This document shows positions 52,422 to 55,534 of a stretch of DNA of 55,534 bases, in pieces. The notes below the pieces were generated by a model. That model worked only from the letters and a program-made list of their open reading frames with translations. It searched no databases and was not told where the DNA came from. The stretch is from JAYOFM01 sp038117225. Lineage in GTDB: Bacteria > Pseudomonadota > Alphaproteobacteria > Rhodospirillales > Casp-alpha2. Each line of letters starts with the position of its first letter. Within the stretch, counting starts at the first letter, position 1. Location: assembly GCA_038117225.1 (NCBI GenBank), contig JAYOFM010000007.1:1-55534 (forward strand), read 5' to 3'. The translations under genes and the position numbers were made by a program.

Positions 52422-53141
52422 CTATAATTCGCCCTTCAGCGCGGCCCGGGCGGTGACGCGCTTTAACCCGGCGATGGAGGCCGTCGGGTTGAGTTCGTTG
52501 GGACAATAGGTGGCGCAGCCCTGTTGTGAGTGACAATTGTGGCACCCACCGTCGCCGGAGACGGCGACCAGCCTGACCTGGCCTGCGCCGTCGCGTTCGT
52601 CATTGATCAACGTCCAGGCGCGATTGAGTGCCGCCGGACCGAGGTAGGCCGGGTTCTGTTGCACGGTATCGCAGGCGGCATGACAGACACCGCAATTGAT
52701 GCACTCGATGCCGGCGTTGGCGACGGCGCGCGCTGGCGTGTCGGGGCGGATCGGCGCGATGGGATCGTTACGGGTCATCGTCGGGTGGAAGCGGCCCTCC
52801 GCCGCGACCCACTTGTCGAAGAACGGCGCCATGTCGCAGGCAAGATCCTTGATTACCGGAAAGTTGCGCAGCGGCGCGATGTTCAAAGCGTTGCCGGCGA
52901 CGACCTTCTGAACGTGCGTTCGGCAGGTCCACCGGGGCTTGCCATTGACCGTCATGGCGCACGAGCCGCAGACGCCGACCCGGCAGGCGAAGCGATAGGC
53001 CAGGCGCGGTTCCAGATTGCGCTGGACCCACGTCACCACGTCGAGAACGGTCTGATTGTCGCGCGCCGGTACCGCGTAGCACACCGGATCGCCGCCGGTG
53101 GCATCGCCACGCCAGATCGTCACGTCGAGAAATTTGCTCAT
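52422..53141 (-). CDS. Succinate dehydrogenase/fumarate reductase-like iron-sulfur subunit
   Basis: A 239-residue subunit with all cluster cysteines at positions close to E. coli FrdB numbering: [2Fe-2S] Cys53, 58, 61, 73; [4Fe-4S] Cys147, 150, 153, 213; [3Fe-4S] Cys157, 203, 209. One extra Cys200 in CHNCHSQQGC makes a CxxCH string, but in the cytosolic cluster domain this is unlikely to bind haem. It is the first gene of the complex, the order being B-anchor-anchor-A, which differs from the common sdhCDAB and frdABCD orders. A LysR gene lies just upstream. Confidence 0.93.
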   Translation of the reverse strand: MSKFLDVTIWRGDATGGDPVCYAVPARDNQTVLDVVTWVQRNLEPRLAYRFACRVGVCGSCAMTVNGKPRWTCRTHVQKVVAGNALNIAPLRNFPVIKDLACDMAPFFDKWVAAEGRFHPTMTRNDPIAPIRPDTPARAVANAGIECINCGVCHAACDTVQQNPAYLGPAALNRAWTLINDERDGAGQVRLVAVSGDGGCHNCHSQQGCATYCPNELNPTASIAGLKRVTARAALKGEL

Positions 53142-53277
53142 TCCGATGTGCCCGCCACCAATGTCCCCTATGAAGCCTCCAATCCACGCGGTATTGAAAG
53201 CAAAAAAGTCTTTGAAATGATCAAGGAAAAGTTAAGTAAACTTGTTTCGTCGAGCATCATCGTTAACGTTAGCGGTG

Positions 53278-54165
53278 CTACGTCGATTCACAATTCGAGG
53301 CCACGAGGCGTCGTAATTCATCGAGAAATATATCGACGAGCCGCGATTTGGTGAAATCCATTCGGATCAGTAAACCAATAACCCACGGTTTTGCCCAGGG
53401 CCCTAGCGATAACCGCTTCAAGGGCAGTGGTGGTGTCGGTGAAACGCAGGGCTCCGGAACGATAGAGACACCGAGACGGTTGCAGACCATGTTTGCGATG
53501 GATTCCAGGGTATCGAGTTCCATGGTCTCGCGTATCACCAGTTTTCGCGCCCGCAGCCATTCGTCGATCAGTTGCCCAACCCAGGCGCGCCGGGAAAAAC
53601 GGATATACGGATGATTCTCCAGCAGGGCGATTGGGTCGTCCTCAACGGCGTCTTCGGGCGCCAGCACCACAAGCGGCTCCTCGGCGAACGGCAGCCAATC
53701 AAGATGATCGTGGACCTGAGCCGGCTCGCTGACGATGGCGGCATCCAAAAAGCCCCTGTCGACCTGCGGATAAAGGTCGGCCGACATGCCGGGTACGATA
53801 CGGATATGCAAGCTTGGATAGGCCGCCTGCAAGGCGCCTAGGGAACGGGGCACGAGACCGGCCATCGTCGTCGGCAGCGCGCCGATTGTGATCTCGCCGG
53901 CGATCGAACCGTCGCCCGTGAGGTCCGGTATCAGAGCGTCGTAGGCATGGACAATTTCCCGGGCTTTTTGCACCAGCGCATGACCGAGCGGATTGATCTC
54001 GGGCGAGCGCTTGCGCCGATCGAATAACTCGATTCCGAGTTCCCTTTCCAGCGTCTTCATCTGCTGGCTGACGGCGGCCGGCGATACCAGCACGAGCTCC
54101 GCCGCCGCGGCGAGGGATCCGGTTTCGGCGATGGCGATGAGAGTCTTGAGGCGACGGATGGACAC
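53278..54165 (-). CDS. LysR-family transcriptional regulator
   Basis: An LTTR of about 295 residues. HTH SLAAAAELVLVSPAAVSQQM, then an effector domain (ITIGALPTTMAGLVPRSLGA onward). It is similar in layout to the LysR at 13210. The coding frame can start at TTG 54186 or GTG 54165; I favour GTG 54165, since GGAG lies about 12 bases upstream and the HTH follows at once. It precedes the redox-complex operon on the same strand, about 135 bases away, so it is a likely regulator of it. Confidence 0.9.
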   Translation of the reverse strand: MSIRRLKTLIAIAETGSLAAAAELVLVSPAAVSQQMKTLERELGIELFDRRKRSPEINPLGHALVQKAREIVHAYDALIPDLTGDGSIAGEITIGALPTTMAGLVPRSLGALQAAYPSLHIRIVPGMSADLYPQVDRGFLDAAIVSEPAQVHDHLDWLPFAEEPLVVLAPEDAVEDDPIALLENHPYIRFSRRAWVGQLIDEWLRARKLVIRETMELDTLESIANMVCNRLGVSIVPEPCVSPTPPLPLKRLSLGPWAKPWVIGLLIRMDFTKSRLVDIFLDELRRLVASNCEST

Positions 54166-54260
54166 GTTGCGGGCAAACTCCTTCAATTAAGAGTCCGTCT
54201 AGCTTGGTGGCCAAACGTGAGTCTTAACGAAGTTTATCCTATCCGAGATTGCCGTTGCGG

Positions 54261-54533
54261 TCAGCGCTTGGCGCCTCCGTGCGCCATCAGGACATCGGTG
54301 ATGGTGACGCCCAGGCGATCTTCGACGACCACCACTTCGGCGCGCGCCACGACGCGGTTGTTGGCGAACACCTCGACGTCCTCGCCGACATGGCGGTCCA
54401 GTTCGACGACGGCGCCACGGCCAAGCTTCAAAACCTGACTGATCGCCATCTGCGTCGTGCCAAGCACCGCCGTGACGTCGACGCTGACATCAAGCAGGGC
54501 TTCCAGTTCGGTCTTCGGACTGTCTTCAGCCAT
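54261..54533 (-). CDS. fliN: FliN-type flagellar motor switch / SpoA protein
   Basis: A 90-residue protein consisting of little more than a SpoA (FliN C-terminal) domain: LEALLDVSVDVTAVLGTTQM, KLGRGAVVELDR and VARAEVVVVEDRLGVTITD. FliN forms the C-ring of the flagellar motor; the domain also occurs in type III secretion SctQ. The ATG at 54533 has AGGAGGG upstream. No other flagellar genes are in the window, so it is an isolated copy here or the edge of a cluster in another contig. It is shorter than E. coli FliN (about 137). Confidence 0.88.
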   Translation of the reverse strand: MAEDSPKTELEALLDVSVDVTAVLGTTQMAISQVLKLGRGAVVELDRHVGEDVEVFANNRVVARAEVVVVEDRLGVTITDVLMAHGGAKR

Positions 54534-54671
54534 AATCCCTCCTGGGGGCACGCAACGCGGCGAATCCCCCGAATCGCCTTATCATATCACGAATTACGGG
54601 CGATGGTAGCGCCACTCATGCCTCGGCGGCTGAATGCCAGCTAAACCGGTGTATTTTCGCGGTTGAAGTGA

Positions 54672-54715
54672 TGGCGGAGGAGAGGAACCTCGATTTCAAC
54701 ACTCTCCTCGTGCCA
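54672..54715. other. Hairpin between fliN and RES gene
   Basis: An 8-base perfect stem (54677-54684 with 54702-54709) extended by four pairs outward (54672-54675 with 54712-54715), about 55-100 bases after the RES stop. It could terminate the RES transcript, but no T-tract follows. It is not tRNA-like in size or arms. Confidence 0.4.
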
Positions 54716-54770
54716 CAGAGTTTGGCAGGGAATTTCCAGGAATTTCTGACGCAAATTTACCGCTCACAGT

Positions 54771-55472
54771 TCACAATCCTATCTCATAGACCTTATTGTC
54801 ATCTGAAACGTCCTGGATCATATCAATGCGATTGCCATCCCAGTGATAAGTGATGTGACGACCCTGGATTGGAATTCCCATGACATTTGGGAGGAAGGAG
54901 GCAAAGCACTCTCCTCCCTTGTGACGGACACTGGGATAAACGATGCCATTGTCGCCTGCATCTCTGGTCGTTCGGGCAAAGGCTTGTGATGACGTATAAT
55001 CGTCTGGGGCAAGCAGGTCGTCGAAGCCATCACCTCTGATATCAACTAGGTCAGCATCAATATCTCCAACTAATTCACGCATATCCGCGATCCACCCGGA
55101 AACCTCATTCGTGGAGGCACAGAACAGTCCTGTGTGATGAAGGGTCTCAAACAAAGCCGTCTCGTATTCATTAGCTCCATAAAACGCACCATAAGTACCG
55201 TCATGAAAACGGCCTGGTTTGTCCGGACTGGCATGAACAAAGAGAGCCATGACGTAAGACGCTCCCGCCCCACTGACCCTATGCTCGGGTGGGACAGCAT
55301 CCAAATTCCCAATAGTCTCTGCGATCCTGGGGTTTGTTTTGCTCTCGGCGGCAGCAAGCAACTCCCAATCTGCCGGATCGGCAATATCCTCGAATAGATC
55401 AATGGGCGGATATGCCGAGTTAATCAGCCGATGATATTGCCATGTGACCCGTGACGATGGAGGCATCACCAT
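54771..55472 (-). CDS. RES-domain toxin
   Basis: A 233-residue protein of the RES family (NAD+-degrading or ADP-ribosylating toxins such as MbcT and ParT). RLINSAYPPIDLFE is at the start, and GRFHDGTYGAFYGANEYETA with Glu109 carries the conserved Arg88, Tyr98 and Glu109. The antitoxin (usually Xre/DUF2384) normally precedes it; here the region upstream is occupied by an IS-like end that begins at 55480, so the partner is displaced or lost. The DNA is more AT-rich than the rest of the window, suggesting lateral acquisition. Confidence 0.88.
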   Translation of the reverse strand: MVMPPSSRVTWQYHRLINSAYPPIDLFEDIADPADWELLAAAESKTNPRIAETIGNLDAVPPEHRVSGAGASYVMALFVHASPDKPGRFHDGTYGAFYGANEYETALFETLHHTGLFCASTNEVSGWIADMRELVGDIDADLVDIRGDGFDDLLAPDDYTSSQAFARTTRDAGDNGIVYPSVRHKGGECFASFLPNVMGIPIQGRHITYHWDGNRIDMIQDVSDDNKVYEIGL

Positions 55473-55479
55473 GCACCGC

Positions 55480-55534
55480 TGTCAACGCCGGACTAAAAAT
55501 GCACCAGTCGGCCGGAGCAAAAATGCATCACTTA
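55480..55534. mobile_element. Terminal region of an IS21-family-like element (partial)
   Basis: From 55480 the sequence begins TGTCAACGCCGGAC, and two direct repeats follow, 55487-55506 and 55511-55530, which agree at 17 of 20 positions and contain GCCGGA-N2-AAAAATGCA. Multiple short repeats starting with TGT are a trait of IS21-family ends. No transposase gene is visible because the window stops at 55534. The element sits 8 bases outside the RES start codon. Confidence 0.65.

Noticed and set aside
52522..52553. CHNCH in the iron-sulfur subunit as a haem c site
   Set aside because: The motif is in a cytosolic cluster domain where Cys203 and Cys209 align with [3Fe-4S] ligands of FrdB, and there is no export signal.
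54672..54715. tRNA or tmRNA fragment in the hairpin
   Set aside because: Only one long stem is present; no cloverleaf arms, TPsiC motif or CCA-like end could be found.
54668..54853. 61-codon plus-strand frame over the RES 3' end
   Set aside because: It overlaps the RES gene end and a hairpin, and has no family features. A chance frame is more likely.

Overview
The window is GC-rich DNA from what looks like an alphaproteobacterium, most plausibly a Rhodospirillales-type organism. This rests on housekeeping gene content and order (topA, dprA, plsY, pyrC, pyrB, ruvX, gatCAB), the PAS-GGDEF protein, the many LysR regulators and an OxyR with the two canonical cysteines. I ran no taxonomic search. 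No rRNA, tRNA or CRISPR array was seen.

Layout. (1) 1-1516: start of topA (cut by the window edge) and dprA. (2) 1587-7620: an efflux block of one EmrA/HlyD-type adaptor and three tandem DHA2 transporters, sitting between dprA and plsY. (3) 7734-10679: plsY, a dihydroorotase-like gene lacking key metal ligands, and pyrB. (4) 10865-14384: diguanylate cyclase, sulfotransferase-like protein, LysR regulator and a possible micro-ORF. (5) 14446-22637: a leftward nucleotide-sugar operon (GT2-methyltransferase fusion, C-methyltransferase, SDR reductase, rmlC, rmlB, rmlA) with a divergent polytopic membrane protein; the set matches what is needed for a C-methylated dTDP-6-deoxysugar. (6) 22642-27391: cytochrome c, Hsp20, AEC transporter, ruvX, SH3 protein, MFS permease. 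(7) 27602-32814: gatCAB, a 55-residue membrane protein, quinone oxidoreductase, cupin. (8) 32871-40199: oxidative and membrane stress genes (katG, oxyR, a small periplasmic protein, aldo/keto reductase, fatty acid cis/trans isomerase). (9) 40307-43155: Uup-type ABC-F ATPase and a DUF2189-like membrane protein with a C-terminal frameshift.

(10) 43388-54165 is a long leftward catabolic region and the best candidate for an undescribed system. LysR is followed by a succinate dehydrogenase/fumarate reductase-like complex in the order B-C-D-A, a two-subunit class I fumarase-like hydro-lyase, a nitroreductase, a second LysR, a transketolase and a D-2-hydroxyacid dehydrogenase. The flavoprotein keeps the dicarboxylate active-site residues but has Cys in place of the His that normally binds FAD covalently. 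The hydro-lyase beta subunit has lost the usual GPTT-type motif. A short copy of the nitroreductase 3' end lies at the far side of the LysR-transketolase-dehydrogenase module, so that module is bracketed by imperfect direct repeats.

(11) 54261-55534: an isolated FliN-type SpoA protein, a RES-domain toxin of more AT-rich composition, and the terminal repeats of what appears to be an IS21-family element running off the right edge.
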